Shown in pieces: positions 31,715 through 39,769 of a stretch of 39,769 nt of DNA. Source of the DNA: an uncultured Acidobacteriota bacterium (lineage in GTDB: Bacteria > Acidobacteriota > Vicinamibacteria > Vicinamibacterales > CAVVIG01); NCBI GenBank assembly GCA_902825985.1, contig CADEDC010000054.1, forward strand, positions 1 through 39,769, in the 5' to 3' direction. Positions within the stretch are counted from its first letter, which is position 1; the number at the start of each line of letters is the position of its first letter. Under the pieces are notes generated by a model. That model was not told where the DNA came from, made no database searches, and saw only the letters and a list, made by a program, of their open reading frames with translations. A program made the translations under genes and the position numbers.

Positions 31715-32962
31715 ATGGGCGCGCGACGACCGGCTCGTAGAGAATTCCTGAAAACCGGCGCCGCGTTGGCCGGTGGGCTCACCCTGGGCGCCGCCGCGCC
31801 CGCACTTGGCCAGGCCCCGGCCCAACCGCCGATGATCAGGGGCGAGAGGGACGGCGAGATCGGCTACGGCGCTCGCTCGAAGCACGTCACCTCGGCCCGC
31901 ATCCCGCACGGCGGCAGACCGTCGCCCGACGCGTTCGGGCTGACGTTTCATGTCGCGACTCCGCTGCAGGATTCGGTCGGGGTCATCACGCCGTCCTCGC
32001 TCCATTACTTTGCGACGACGCGCGGCGCCTTCCTGCCGGACATCGATCCCAGGCAGCACACGCTGCTGATCCATGGCCTGGTGGACCGTCCGCTGACGTT
32101 CACCGTCGACGACGTGAAGCGCCTGCCGTCGGTGACTCGGCTGCACTTCATCGAGTGCGCCGGGAACCGTGCGTCGCGCCGCGCGAAGACGGTGCAGGAA
32201 ACGCACGGCATGACGAGCAATGCCGAATGGACCGGCGTGCTCCTGTCGACGCTGCTGAAGGAATGCGGGCTGAAAGGCAGCGCCACGTGGTTCGTCGCCG
32301 AGGGCGCGGAAGAGGTCAAGGGGGCATCGAGCATGCCCATCGCCAAGGCGATGGACGACTGCATCGTCGCCTACGCCATGAACGGTGAGCCGGTGCGGCC
32401 GCAGAACGGATTCCCGCTGCGCCTGATGGTGCCTGGCTTCGAAGGGATCTTTCACACCAAGTGGCTGCAGCGCATCAAGCTCGTCGATCGCTACTACATG
32501 AACTACAACGACTTCGGCCACCTCGATCAGGACCACAAAGTCGCGGCGCTCGACTATCAGATCGGGCCGAAGTCGGTCATCACGTTCCCGTCCGGCGAAC
32601 AGCGGCTGCCCGGCAAGGGGTTCTACGAGATCAGCGGCCTGGCCTGGTCCGGCGGCGGCGCGATCGCGCAGGTGGAAGTGTCGGTCGACGGCGGCAAGAA
32701 GTGGCACAAGGCCGAATTCCGCGGCACGCCGCAGCGGATGGCGCACTGCCGTTTCGCCTACGCCTGGAACTGGGACGGCAACGAGACCGAGATCATGTCG
32801 CGGTGTGTCGACGACGTCGGGCAGGCGCAACCGACGCGCGAACAGATCGCCAAGTACTGGAACCGGCCGTACGATCAGACGTTCAGCGTCCCGGGGCTGG
32901 ACAACAGCATCCAGCCCTGGAGGATTGCCAGCGACGGGAGCGTGACCAATGGGCTCGCGTAG
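31715..32962 (+). CDS. soxC: SoxC-like molybdenum sulfite/sulfane dehydrogenase subunit
   Basis: A 415-residue Tat-exported molybdoenzyme. The signal has RRPARREFLK (residues 4-13) and a hydrophobic stretch to about 38. The molybdopterin domain carries the conserved cysteine ligand C148 in 'HFIECAGN' and 'NGFPLRLMVPGFEG'. The C-terminal dimerisation domain has 'IGPKSVITFPSGEQRLPGKGFYEISGLAWSGGG', very characteristic of SoxC rather than generic sulfite oxidases. SoxCD oxidises protein-bound sulfane sulfur or sulfite in the periplasm and passes electrons to cytochrome c. ATG 31715 is set by AGGAGGGG just upstream. The gene overlaps the cytochrome gene by 14 nt. No soxXYZAB genes are in the window, so it may act as a stand-alone sulfite dehydrogenase. 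Confidence 0.85.
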   Translation: MGARRPARREFLKTGAALAGGLTLGAAAPALGQAPAQPPMIRGERDGEIGYGARSKHVTSARIPHGGRPSPDAFGLTFHVATPLQDSVGVITPSSLHYFATTRGAFLPDIDPRQHTLLIHGLVDRPLTFTVDDVKRLPSVTRLHFIECAGNRASRRAKTVQETHGMTSNAEWTGVLLSTLLKECGLKGSATWFVAEGAEEVKGASSMPIAKAMDDCIVAYAMNGEPVRPQNGFPLRLMVPGFEGIFHTKWLQRIKLVDRYYMNYNDFGHLDQDHKVAALDYQIGPKSVITFPSGEQRLPGKGFYEISGLAWSGGGAIAQVEVSVDGGKKWHKAEFRGTPQRMAHCRFAYAWNWDGNETEIMSRCVDDVGQAQPTREQIAKYWNRPYDQTFSVPGLDNSIQPWRIASDGSVTNGLA

Positions 32963-33515
32963 CCTCCTCCCGATTGCGTTCACGTTGCTGATGGGCGTTC
33001 CGGCGCTGGCGCAGGGGCCGACGTACGGCATCGGGCGGACGCCCACCGCCGAAGAAATCCGGGCACGGGACATCTCCATCGGTCCGACCGGCGAGGAACT
33101 GCCGCCGGGAAAAGGCAGCGCCAGGGAAGGCGCGATTGCCTATCGCACGAAGGGGTGCGCCGGTTGCCACGGCGCCGCGGGCATCGACGGCTCGGCGCCG
33201 ATTCTGAAGAGCCGGAATCCCACGAATCCCAACGTCTGGGCGCGCGGGCGGATCCTGCCGCTTCGCGCGCCGTTCGCGACGACGGTGTGGGACTACATCA
33301 ATCGCGGGATGCCGCTCAATCGCGAAGGGACCCTGACGCCGGACGAGGTCTACGCGCTGACCGCGTATCTGCTGTTCATCAACGGCGTCATCCCAGAGGA
33401 CCAGGTGCTCGACCAGCAGAGTCTTCCGCAGGTCAAGATGCCGCTGGGCGACAACTACGCGTCACTCCCCGACTGGAAGCCGCGGACACCGCGGTTGAAG
33501 GGCTACCCCTACTAG
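32949..33515 (+). CDS. SoxD-like periplasmic cytochrome c, single heme
   Basis: A 188-residue protein with a signal peptide (about 1-21, ending PALAQ). It has one heme c site, C70-A-G-C73-H74, with M121 in 'NRGMPLN' as the probable distal ligand. The start 'YGIGRTPTAEEIRARDISIGPTGEELPPG' and the end 'VIPEDQVLDQQSLPQVKMP' match the N-terminal heme domain of SoxD. Classical SoxD is about twice as long and carries two hemes, so this is a reduced form. The ATG lies inside the end of the SoxC-like gene (14-nt overlap, GGGAG 9 nt upstream), which ensures joint translation. It is the likely electron acceptor of the molybdenum subunit. Confidence 0.85.
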   Translation: MGSRSLLPIAFTLLMGVPALAQGPTYGIGRTPTAEEIRARDISIGPTGEELPPGKGSAREGAIAYRTKGCAGCHGAAGIDGSAPILKSRNPTNPNVWARGRILPLRAPFATTVWDYINRGMPLNREGTLTPDEVYALTAYLLFINGVIPEDQVLDQQSLPQVKMPLGDNYASLPDWKPRTPRLKGYPY

Positions 33516-33543
33516 CCTGGCGCACTCGATCGACACGCCAGGC
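33515..33543. terminator. Perfect 8-bp hairpin in a convergent gap
   Basis: GCCTGGCG (33515-33522) pairs with CGCCAGGC (33536-33543) over 13 nt. The stem begins at the last base of the cytochrome stop codon and fills the 51-bp gap before the convergent copper ATPase gene. There is no T tract, so it may work with Rho or by structure alone. Confidence 0.55.
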
Positions 33544-33566
33544 GAGCGGTCGGCCCGCCAGCGGCC

Positions 33567-35852
33567 TCACAGCGCCTGCCGTCGCAGGCGGAGGGCGTTG
33601 CCAATGACGGACACGGAGCTGAACGTCATCGCCGCACTGGCAAGGATCGGACTCAAGAGCAGTCCAAATGCCGGGTACAACACGCCGGCTGCCACCGGCA
33701 GGCCGACCACGTTGTAGACGAACGCGAAGAACAGGTTCTGGCGGATGTTCCGCATGGTGGCTCGACTGAGCCGCCGCGCTCGCACCAGCCCGCGCAGGTC
33801 CCCTTGCACGAGCGTCACGCCGGCGCTTTCCATGGCGACGTCGGTACCAGTGCCCATGGCAACCCCGACATCCGCCTGGGCGAGAGCCGGCGCATCGTTG
33901 ATGCCATCGCCAGCCATCGCGACGCGGCGTCCTTCCGCCTGGAGCCGCCTGATGACCGCCGCCTTCTGATCGGGCAGCACTTCGGCTTCGACCGTGTCGA
34001 TTCCCATGGAATGAGCCACCGCTTCCGCCGTGCTGCGGCTGTCGCCGGTGAGCATGACGACCCGCAGCCCGTCATCGTGCAGCGCCTGAATGGCGTCTGC
34101 AGTGGTCGGCTTGATGCGATCCGCCACGCCGATCAGCCCGGCGTACACGCCGTCCACTGCCACGAACATCACCGTGTCACCGGCGCGGCGCATTGAGTCG
34201 GCGCGTGCCGTGGCGGTCGCCGTCGCGCCGATCTCCGAGAGCAGCGCGGCATTGCCAACCGCGACTGCGCGCCCTTCGACGGTGCCGGAGACGCCCTTAC
34301 CGGTCGTGGAGCGGAAGTCCGCCACAGGGCCCGTCGGCACGCCCCGGGCCGCTGCTCCGCGCACGATCGCGTCGGCAAGCGGGTGTTCGCTCACGCTTTC
34401 GAGGCTGGCCGCCAGGCGTAGCAGCGTCCCCTCGTCGATCGGCCCGTGGGGAACGACGGTGGTAAGGTTCGGCTTCCCCTCGGTCAGGGTTCCGGTCTTG
34501 TCGACGACGACCGTGTCCACCTGCTCCAGCACCTCCAGGGCCTGGGCGTCGCGGAGCAGCACGCCGAGCTCGGCGCCGCGTCCCGTGCCGACCATCACCG
34601 ACATCGGCGTGGCGAGGCCGAGGGCGCACGGGCAGGCGATGATGAGGACGGCTACGGCATTGACCAGTGCGTGCGCCAGGCGCGGCTCGGGTCCCCACAC
34701 CGCCCACACCGCGAAGGTGACCACCGACAGCAGGATGACGATGGGCACGAACCAGCCGGATACGGTGTCCGCCAGCCGCTGGATTGGCGCGCGCGAGCGC
34801 TGCGCCTCGCCGACCAGCCGGACGATCTGCGCCAACAGCGTGTCGCTGCCGACCCGCTGCGCGTCCATGACGAAGGTGCCGGTGCCGTTGACGGTGCCGC
34901 CGGTGACCTGGCTCGCCGTGTCCTTCTCGACCGGTATCGGCTCGCCCGTCACCATCGACTCGTCGACCGTCGTCTTGCCTTCGCTGACGACGCCGTCGAC
35001 CGGCACGCGCTCACCTGGCCGTACACGGAGCCGATCCCCGACACGTACGTGCTCCAACGGCACTTCCTCCTCGATGCCGCCGGCGTCGATTCGCCGCGCC
35101 GTCATCGGGGTCAACCCCATCAGTTTCTTGATGGCCGAACTGGTACGGCTGCGCGCGCGCAACTCGAGCACCTGACCGAGGAGGACGAGCAGGACAATGA
35201 CGGCTGCTGGCTCGAAGTACACGCCGATCTGGTCACCGTGCGTCCGGAACGAATCCGGGAACACATCCGGCACGAGCGTGGCGACCAGGCTGAAGGCGTA
35301 AGCGGCGCCCACCCCCAGCGCGATCAGCGTGAACATGTTCAGGTGGCGGTTCACCACCGACGCCCACCCGCGAACGAAGAACGGCCAGCCGCCCCACATC
35401 ACGACAGGGGAGGCCAGCAGGAGCTGCGTCCAGGCCATCGCGGCAGGCGGCAGGGCATGTTCCAGAGGCCGCCCGGGCAGCGCCTCCGACACCATGAACG
35501 CCAGGATTGGAAGGGTCAGCAGCAGCGACCATCGGAACCGGCGGCTCATGTCCTCGAGTTCCGGATTCCGCTCCTCGCGCGTCACGACGCGTGGCTCCAG
35601 GGCCATCCCGCAGATGGGACAGGCTCCGGGCGCTTCGCGTACGACCTCCGGATGCATCGGGCAGACGAATTCTCGGCGGTCGCCCTGATCGCGCCCGGGA
35701 GGCTCCGGTTCCGATTTCACGAATGCGTCGGGGGTCGCACGAAAGGCGGCGAGGCAGCGCTGGCTGCAGAAGTGGTAGGTCGCACCTCGATGCGCCAGAT
35801 GACCTGCAGCGTCTGACGGCGGAACGCGCATCCCGCACACAGGATCCTTCAT
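33567..35852 (-). CDS. Copper-translocating P1B-type ATPase with YHS and heavy-metal-binding domains
   Basis: A 761-residue membrane pump. The N-terminus has a YHS domain (1-42, 'DPVCGM', '[12 protein letters not shown]') and then the short heavy-metal-binding domain 'CPMHPE...CPICGM' (64-83), instead of CXXC ferredoxin-like domains. The core has TGEP (302-305), the transport motif CPC (407-409), DKTGT (451-455, phosphorylated Asp 451), 'SEHPLADA' and '[10 protein letters not shown]'. 'FVYNVVGLP' and '[10 protein letters not shown]' near the end are the Cu(I) coordination motifs of the P1B-1 class. It exports Cu(I), or delivers it to periplasmic cuproenzymes as in FixI/CopA2-like pumps. AAGGAG precedes the ATG. 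The PEP-mutase-family gene lies 66 bp upstream on the same strand. Confidence 0.92.
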   Translation of the reverse strand: MKDPVCGMRVPPSDAAGHLAHRGATYHFCSQRCLAAFRATPDAFVKSEPEPPGRDQGDRREFVCPMHPEVVREAPGACPICGMALEPRVVTREERNPELEDMSRRFRWSLLLTLPILAFMVSEALPGRPLEHALPPAAMAWTQLLLASPVVMWGGWPFFVRGWASVVNRHLNMFTLIALGVGAAYAFSLVATLVPDVFPDSFRTHGDQIGVYFEPAAVIVLLVLLGQVLELRARSRTSSAIKKLMGLTPMTARRIDAGGIEEEVPLEHVRVGDRLRVRPGERVPVDGVVSEGKTTVDESMVTGEPIPVEKDTASQVTGGTVNGTGTFVMDAQRVGSDTLLAQIVRLVGEAQRSRAPIQRLADTVSGWFVPIVILLSVVTFAVWAVWGPEPRLAHALVNAVAVLIIACPCALGLATPMSVMVGTGRGAELGVLLRDAQALEVLEQVDTVVVDKTGTLTEGKPNLTTVVPHGPIDEGTLLRLAASLESVSEHPLADAIVRGAAARGVPTGPVADFRSTTGKGVSGTVEGRAVAVGNAALLSEIGATATATARADSMRRAGDTVMFVAVDGVYAGLIGVADRIKPTTADAIQALHDDGLRVVMLTGDSRSTAEAVAHSMGIDTVEAEVLPDQKAAVIRRLQAEGRRVAMAGDGINDAPALAQADVGVAMGTGTDVAMESAGVTLVQGDLRGLVRARRLSRATMRNIRQNLFFAFVYNVVGLPVAAGVLYPAFGLLLSPILASAAMTFSSVSVIGNALRLRRQAL

Positions 35853-35918
35853 GATTCGATCTCCTTCTACCCTCCTTCACGCAGCCGGCGTCATTTCGTT
35901 ACACCTGCGCGTCGCGAT

Positions 35919-36728
35919 CTATCGCTCGCGAAACAGCGCGTCGACGTTCGGCAGTTGTGCGAACCGGGAGAAGGTCCCCTCGTTCGCGATTTCCCCGGCG
36001 GCTTCGAGGAACCCCGCCCATGCCGTCCGCGCGAGCGTCCCTCCAACACTGATCCGCCGCACACCCAGGCTCGCCGCTTCGGCAACGGTGATGAACGGGG
36101 CATTGATCAGCAGGTTCACCGGCTTGGGCGACACCGCGGCCACGATCGCGGATGCGTGTTCCGCGCTCTGGATCCGCGGAGCATAGAGGCAGTCGGCGCC
36201 AGCGTCGGCGTAGGCGCGGAGCCTGCGGATGGTCTCGGAGATGTCGGGGCGCCCACACACGAATCCCTCGGAACGGCCGGTGAGCACGATGCCCGTGCCG
36301 CTCTCGTCGATCGCCCGTCGCGCGGCGCGAATCCGCTCGACCGCCAGATCGAACTCGTGGAGCGGGTGCGCTGGATCCCCAGTCGAATCCTCGATGGAGA
36401 GCCCGGCGATACCCGTGGCGGCGGCGAGCCTGACATTCGCGGCGACCTGCTCGGGATCGACGGCGAATCCGCCCTCGAAATCCGCGTTCACCGGCACCTT
36501 CACGGCGGCCGCAATGATCCGCTGATGTTCGAGCATCTGATCCAGCGAGACCCGATTGTCCGAGCGACCCTGCGTCCAGGCGAAACCCGCGCTCGTCGTC
36601 GCCAGCGCCTTGAATCCGATCGATTCGAGCGCCCGCGCGCTTCCCGCGTCCCATGGGTTGGGCATCACGAAGCAACCGGACGCGTGCAGGCGGCGGAACT
36701 CAACCGTGCGATCGTCGTGTGCGCGCAT
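35919..36728 (-). CDS. Isocitrate lyase/PEP mutase family protein
   Basis: A 269-residue cytosolic TIM-barrel enzyme. 'MPNPWDAGSARALESIGFKALATTSAG' (22-48), 'PVNADFEGGF' (79-88, metal-site Asp 83), 'GLSIEDSTG' (109-117) and 'VLTGRSEGFVCGR' are typical of the PEP mutase-like branch. The catalytic KKCGH cysteine loop of isocitrate and methylisocitrate lyases is absent. It therefore probably cleaves or rearranges a different 2-oxo-acid or phosphonate-type substrate; the reaction is not known. ATG 36728 is set by a strong GGAGGTGAC ribosome site. It is read in the same direction as the copper ATPase 66 bp downstream, without an obvious functional link. Confidence 0.8.
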   Translation of the reverse strand: MRAHDDRTVEFRRLHASGCFVMPNPWDAGSARALESIGFKALATTSAGFAWTQGRSDNRVSLDQMLEHQRIIAAAVKVPVNADFEGGFAVDPEQVAANVRLAAATGIAGLSIEDSTGDPAHPLHEFDLAVERIRAARRAIDESGTGIVLTGRSEGFVCGRPDISETIRRLRAYADAGADCLYAPRIQSAEHASAIVAAVSPKPVNLLINAPFITVAEAASLGVRRISVGGTLARTAWAGFLEAAGEIANEGTFSRFAQLPNVDALFRER

Positions 36729-37068
36729 GGCGTCACCTCCGGATGAACAGGATGCTGACTTCACGCCAGCGTTGCGGCGCCGAATCGCCGCCGCCTGGCG
36801 AAGCACCGCGGCGTGAAGCGGCCGCGCCAGTTATTCCACCATCTTCGCGGTCTGGACACCAGCGTCTGACTTCGCCGCGCGAGAATCAGGTCAGCATGCC
36901 CGGCCCCGGCCCCACAGGACGCCGCGCGTGCCAACTCCGGTCAGCGAGACGGTCTACAATCGACTCACGTTGCCGGTCGTTGGTTGATGCCTGCCATTCG
37001 TCTGGCACAAACCGCCGGTCATGGGGTACACCTGCAGCCTGCGGCTCGTCTCGCCTACAGTCTGACGT
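36729..37068. other. 340-bp divergent intergenic region
   Basis: This lies between the PEP-mutase-family gene (minus) and the sensor kinase gene (plus). I see no convincing gene. Candidate -10 boxes for the plus strand are TACAAT (36955-36960) and TACAGT (37056-37061). The second ends 7 nt before the kinase ATG. No good -35 partner is seen for either. Confidence 0.5.
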
Positions 37069-38994
37069 ATGGGCAACCTTCTGAATCTCATCGGCCTGAG
37101 CCTCGGCATCGCGCTCTACGCGATGCTGCTGGCGATGGTCGTGCGGACGGGCCGGCGGCGTCCCGACAGCAGGATCGACCCATTGCTGCTGTGGACGGCT
37201 GTGCTCGGCCTGACCTGGAATCTCTGCGCCCTGCCGGTCTACGAACTGCTCAAGATCGGCATGACCGGCCCGTTCCCGCTGTTCACGGCGATCGGGTTCA
37301 GTGCGCTCGGCCTGCTGCCGGCGGTGGCGGTCCACTCGGTGCTGCGGCGCGACCGCGGGCACCTCCGCGATCGCCTCTCCAGCGGGCTGGTCCTCGCCGC
37401 CTACGGTGTTGGCGCGATCGCGTCGGTCCTGCAGATGTGGGCGTTCGCGAGCGGCCAGTCGGTGCCGTCACCGATCGGCATGCGGCTGCTCACCTATGCG
37501 TTCCTGGCGCTGGTGCTGCCGCTGGCGTTCCTGACCCGTGGCCAGCTGGGCTCCCGGCGGGCGCTCTGGGTCGCGGCTCTGTCGATCTTCGCGGTGTCCT
37601 CGTTGCACTTGAGTCAGTTCCACCAGGGTCAACCGTCGTGGGCCGTGGAGCTGCTCGGCCATCACGCCTCGCTGCCGCTGGCGCTGGCGATTCTGTACCA
37701 GGACTTTCCGTTCGCGCTCGCCGATCTCTTTCTCAAACGCACGCTCACGCTGCTCCTGCTCGTCAGCGTGCCGTTCGTCACGCTCGCCGTCCTCGGGGAA
37801 CTGCCTGGCGGCACCGCGCCGCCGGCGGCCGTGCCCGAAGGGGTGCGGAGCGTATTGCTGGTGTCGCTGTGGGTCGGCACGGCCCTGCTCTACCCGGCGC
37901 TGCAACGGATGAGCGCCTGGTTCGTCGACACCGTCGTGCTGCGACGTCCCGACTACCGGGCATTGCGGGCCGCCTTGAGCGCCACGATCTGGCGCGCCGA
38001 CCACGTCCCGGCGCTGCTCGATCACGTGTGCACCGGCCTGCGGCCGGCGCTGAACGCGCGCGACATTCGCTGGTCGGAGACCGTGGCTGCGTCCGACAGC
38101 CCGGATGGGCGCTTCCGCACGGCGGTCGCCGGCGACGACCCGGACCGGACGATCGTCGATGTGCCGGTGGCGGAGATGCCGGGATACACCATCGCGATCG
38201 ACGGACTCACCGGCGGCCGGCGCCTGCTCTCCGACGACCGCGCCTTCCTCGACACGATCGTCAGCCTGGCCGGCCGCCGCATCGACGCCATCCGGATCAT
38301 GCGCGAACGCTACGAGCGCGAACTGCGCGAACAGGAGATGGCCAAGCTGGCAACCGAGGCCGAGCTGCGGGCCCTGCGCGCCCAGATCAACCCGCACTTC
38401 CTCTTCAATGCCTTGACGACGATCGGCTATCTCATACAGACGACGCCGGCACGCGCCCTCGATACCCTGATGCGCCTCACCTCGCTGTTGCGGGGCGCCC
38501 TCCGCAGCGACGGCGAGTTCACGACGCTCGGGCGGGAGATCGACATGGTTCGATCGTATCTCGACATCGAATCGGCGCGATTCGAGGAACGGCTGCGGGT
38601 CACCATCCGCATTCCGGAGGCGCTGCACGGGCTGCGCATGCCGGCGCTGATGCTGCAGCCGCTCGTCGAGAATGCGGTGAAGCACGGGATCGCGCCCGAG
38701 CGCCACGGCGGCGACCTGTTGATCGAGGCCCGGCTCGAGGAGCACGGCACGCGGACCGACCTGCTGTTGACGGTGCGCGACAGCGGTGCCGGCGCCACTG
38801 ACGGCGACCTCCGGCGTGGCCGCGAGATGGGCGTCGGTCTGCGCAACATCGAACGGCGGCTGGCGGTGCAGTTCGGCGACTCCGGGGCGCTGATCATTCG
38901 CACCGCGCCGGGTGTCGGGACGACGGCGATCCTGCGGGTTCCCGCCAAGATGAGCGAGGCGAGCGACGGCGCCGCCAGCCGGAGCGTCCACTGA
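37069..38994 (+). CDS. LytS-type sensor histidine kinase with 7TM-like input region
   Basis: A 641-residue membrane kinase. Residues about 1-245 hold roughly seven hydrophobic segments, with an eighth near 260-280. A GAF-like cytosolic region follows (about 300-410), then a short coiled coil (about 412-440). The His_kinase domain has the phosphorylation motif 'INPHFLFNAL' (H443). The GHKL ATPase domain has 'LVENAVKHGI', 'DSGAG' and 'GVGLRNIERRL'. This is the LytS/YehU class, which pairs with LytTR regulators. The stop overlaps the start of the next gene (TGATG), confirming the pair. There is no ribosome site, but TACAGT ends 7 nt before the ATG, so the mRNA may be leaderless. The signal sensed is unknown. 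Confidence 0.9.
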   Translation: MGNLLNLIGLSLGIALYAMLLAMVVRTGRRRPDSRIDPLLLWTAVLGLTWNLCALPVYELLKIGMTGPFPLFTAIGFSALGLLPAVAVHSVLRRDRGHLRDRLSSGLVLAAYGVGAIASVLQMWAFASGQSVPSPIGMRLLTYAFLALVLPLAFLTRGQLGSRRALWVAALSIFAVSSLHLSQFHQGQPSWAVELLGHHASLPLALAILYQDFPFALADLFLKRTLTLLLLVSVPFVTLAVLGELPGGTAPPAAVPEGVRSVLLVSLWVGTALLYPALQRMSAWFVDTVVLRRPDYRALRAALSATIWRADHVPALLDHVCTGLRPALNARDIRWSETVAASDSPDGRFRTAVAGDDPDRTIVDVPVAEMPGYTIAIDGLTGGRRLLSDDRAFLDTIVSLAGRRIDAIRIMRERYERELREQEMAKLATEAELRALRAQINPHFLFNALTTIGYLIQTTPARALDTLMRLTSLLRGALRSDGEFTTLGREIDMVRSYLDIESARFEERLRVTIRIPEALHGLRMPALMLQPLVENAVKHGIAPERHGGDLLIEARLEEHGTRTDLLLTVRDSGAGATDGDLRRGREMGVGLRNIERRLAVQFGDSGALIIRTAPGVGTTAILRVPAKMSEASDGAASRSVH

Positions 38995-39769
38995 TGGCAC
39001 GCCTGCGCGTGATCATCGCCGACGATGAACGGCCGGCGCGATCGTTCCTGGCGGCCCAGCTGCGATCGTTCGAGGATGTCGTCATCGTCGCCGAGGTGGA
39101 GAGCGGCACCGAAGCCGTCGCCGCCATCGAGCGCGAGCGGCCCGACCTCGCGCTGCTCGATCTGCAGATGCCGGAGCTCGACGGCATCGGTGTCGTCCGC
39201 ATGCTGAGGAGGCAGGACCTGCCGCTGATCGCCTTCGTCACCGCGTTCGACGAATACGCGGTCCGCGCCTTCGAGGTGAATGCCGTCGACTACCTGCTGA
39301 AGCCGGTGCAGAAGGCGCGGTTGCGGGAAGCCCTCAACCGCGCGCAGGAGCGAATGGAGCACGCCGAGATCGTCGCCGAGCAGGCGACCCGGGTAACCGA
39401 TGCGATCGAGACCTACGAAACCAGTGTCCGCCCGCGCCGCCTCGACCGCATTCCGGTGCGCCGGCGCGACGAGATCCTGCTCGTCGCCGTCACCACCATC
39501 ACCTCCATCGTCGCCGAAGGCGAACTGCTCTACCTGACCACCATCAAGGGGGAGCGGCATACGATCACCTATCGGTTGAAGGACCTGGAAGTGCGCCTCG
39601 ACCCGGACGGCTTCGTCCGCCTGGGACGCGGCACGCTCGCGAACATCGAGCACATCGTGAAGGTGCAGGTGATGCCGGGCGGCACGCACGTGGCGCAGCT
39701 GGCCAATGGCCAGAAGCTGGCGGTGAGCCGCCTGCAGTCGCGCATCCTTCGCGAGCGGCTCCTCCGCCT
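38994..39769 (+). CDS. LytTR-family response regulator (continues past the window)
   Basis: The first 258 codons of a response regulator; no stop occurs before the window edge. The receiver domain (about 1-120) has the acidic pocket D10-D11, phosphorylation site D56 in 'LLDLQMPELDG', Thr in 'AFVTAFDEYAVRAF', and Lys in 'LLKPVQ'. After a helical linker, a LytTR DNA-binding domain begins near residue 155 ('RIPVRRRDEILLVAVTTITSIVAEGELLYLTT') and includes 'FVRLGRGTLANIEHI' and 'LANGQKLAVSR'. Such proteins are about 250-265 residues long, so only a few codons are missing. The ATG overlaps the stop of the kinase gene (TGATG), giving coupled translation. Targets are not identifiable here. Confidence 0.93.
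   Translation, partial: MARLRVIIADDERPARSFLAAQLRSFEDVVIVAEVESGTEAVAAIERERPDLALLDLQMPELDGIGVVRMLRRQDLPLIAFVTAFDEYAVRAFEVNAVDYLLKPVQKARLREALNRAQERMEHAEIVAEQATRVTDAIETYETSVRPRRLDRIPVRRRDEILLVAVTTITSIVAEGELLYLTTIKGERHTITYRLKDLEVRLDPDGFVRLGRGTLANIEHIVKVQVMPGGTHVAQLANGQKLAVSRLQSRILRERLLR

Noticed and set aside
37468..39000. A 510-codon minus-strand frame opposite the sensor kinase
   Set aside because: Its composition is that of an antisense shadow; the kinase on the plus strand has all expected motifs.
1..39769. CRISPR arrays, tRNA or rRNA genes, insertion sequences, phage or attachment sites
   Set aside because: No regularly spaced repeats, cloverleaf sequences, transposase or integrase motifs, or long terminal inverted repeats were seen by eye. 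A tRNAscan and IS search would settle this.

Overview
The window is GC-rich, densely coded bacterial DNA with no rRNA, tRNA, CRISPR array, insertion sequence or phage gene that I can see. The gene set points to an Acidobacteriota member, probably near the Vicinamibacteria: two giant Oar-like TonB-dependent receptors with an N-terminal carboxypeptidase-regulatory domain, an ABC permease fused to an M1 aminopeptidase, a DUF2934 protein, and many Tat/Sec-exported enzymes. The taxonomic call is inference from gene content, not from a marker gene.

Layout. 1-2.9 kb (minus): a short lipocalin-like secreted protein that may be interrupted, and a secreted esterase-like/phytase-fold protein. 3.0-6.4 kb (plus): a coupled pair of small genes (acidic protein and DUF2934), a Tat-exported linalool dehydratase/isomerase-like enzyme with a possible coupled mini-gene, then a desulforedoxin-like protein followed by a diiron ferritin-like protein. 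6.6-10 kb (plus): the first TonB-type receptor. 10.1-16.9 kb (minus): a two-gene unit of a secreted unknown protein and a PA-domain zinc protease, and another unit of the second TonB-type receptor with an alkaline-phosphatase-superfamily enzyme. 17.0-18.3 kb (plus): a secreted metallophosphoesterase. 18.4-23.8 kb (minus): an ABC ATPase, the ABC-permease/M1-peptidase fusion and a putative lipoprotein. 24.1-25.8 kb (plus): an orphan multi-pass membrane protein behind a near-consensus promoter, then a ZIP metal transporter. 25.9-27.6 kb: a divergent MDR oxidoreductase and secreted cupin sharing a perfect 20-bp palindrome. 27.8-33.5 kb (plus): an ExeM/NucH-type extracellular nuclease, a small unknown protein, and a SoxC-SoxD-like sulfite/sulfane dehydrogenase pair. 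33.6-36.7 kb (minus): a copper P1B-ATPase and a PEP-mutase/isocitrate-lyase family enzyme. 37.1 kb to the end (plus): a LytS-type histidine kinase and LytTR response regulator, the latter cut by the window edge.

Together the genes describe a heterotroph that invests in exported hydrolases (phosphatases, nuclease, protease) and outer-membrane receptors, with metal handling (ZIP, Cu-ATPase, ferritin) and periplasmic sulfur oxidation. Three regulatory patterns stand out. Several genes lacking a Shine-Dalgarno have a TANNNT box 6-7 nt before the ATG, suggesting leaderless mRNAs. Convergent junctions carry perfect GC-rich hairpins without a T tract. A 329-bp spacer before the ABC operon holds two different tandem repeats. 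The least-described items are the six-cysteine desulforedoxin variant paired with a ferritin, the exported LDI-like enzyme, the orphan membrane sensor-like module, and the unknown secreted partner of the PA-domain protease.
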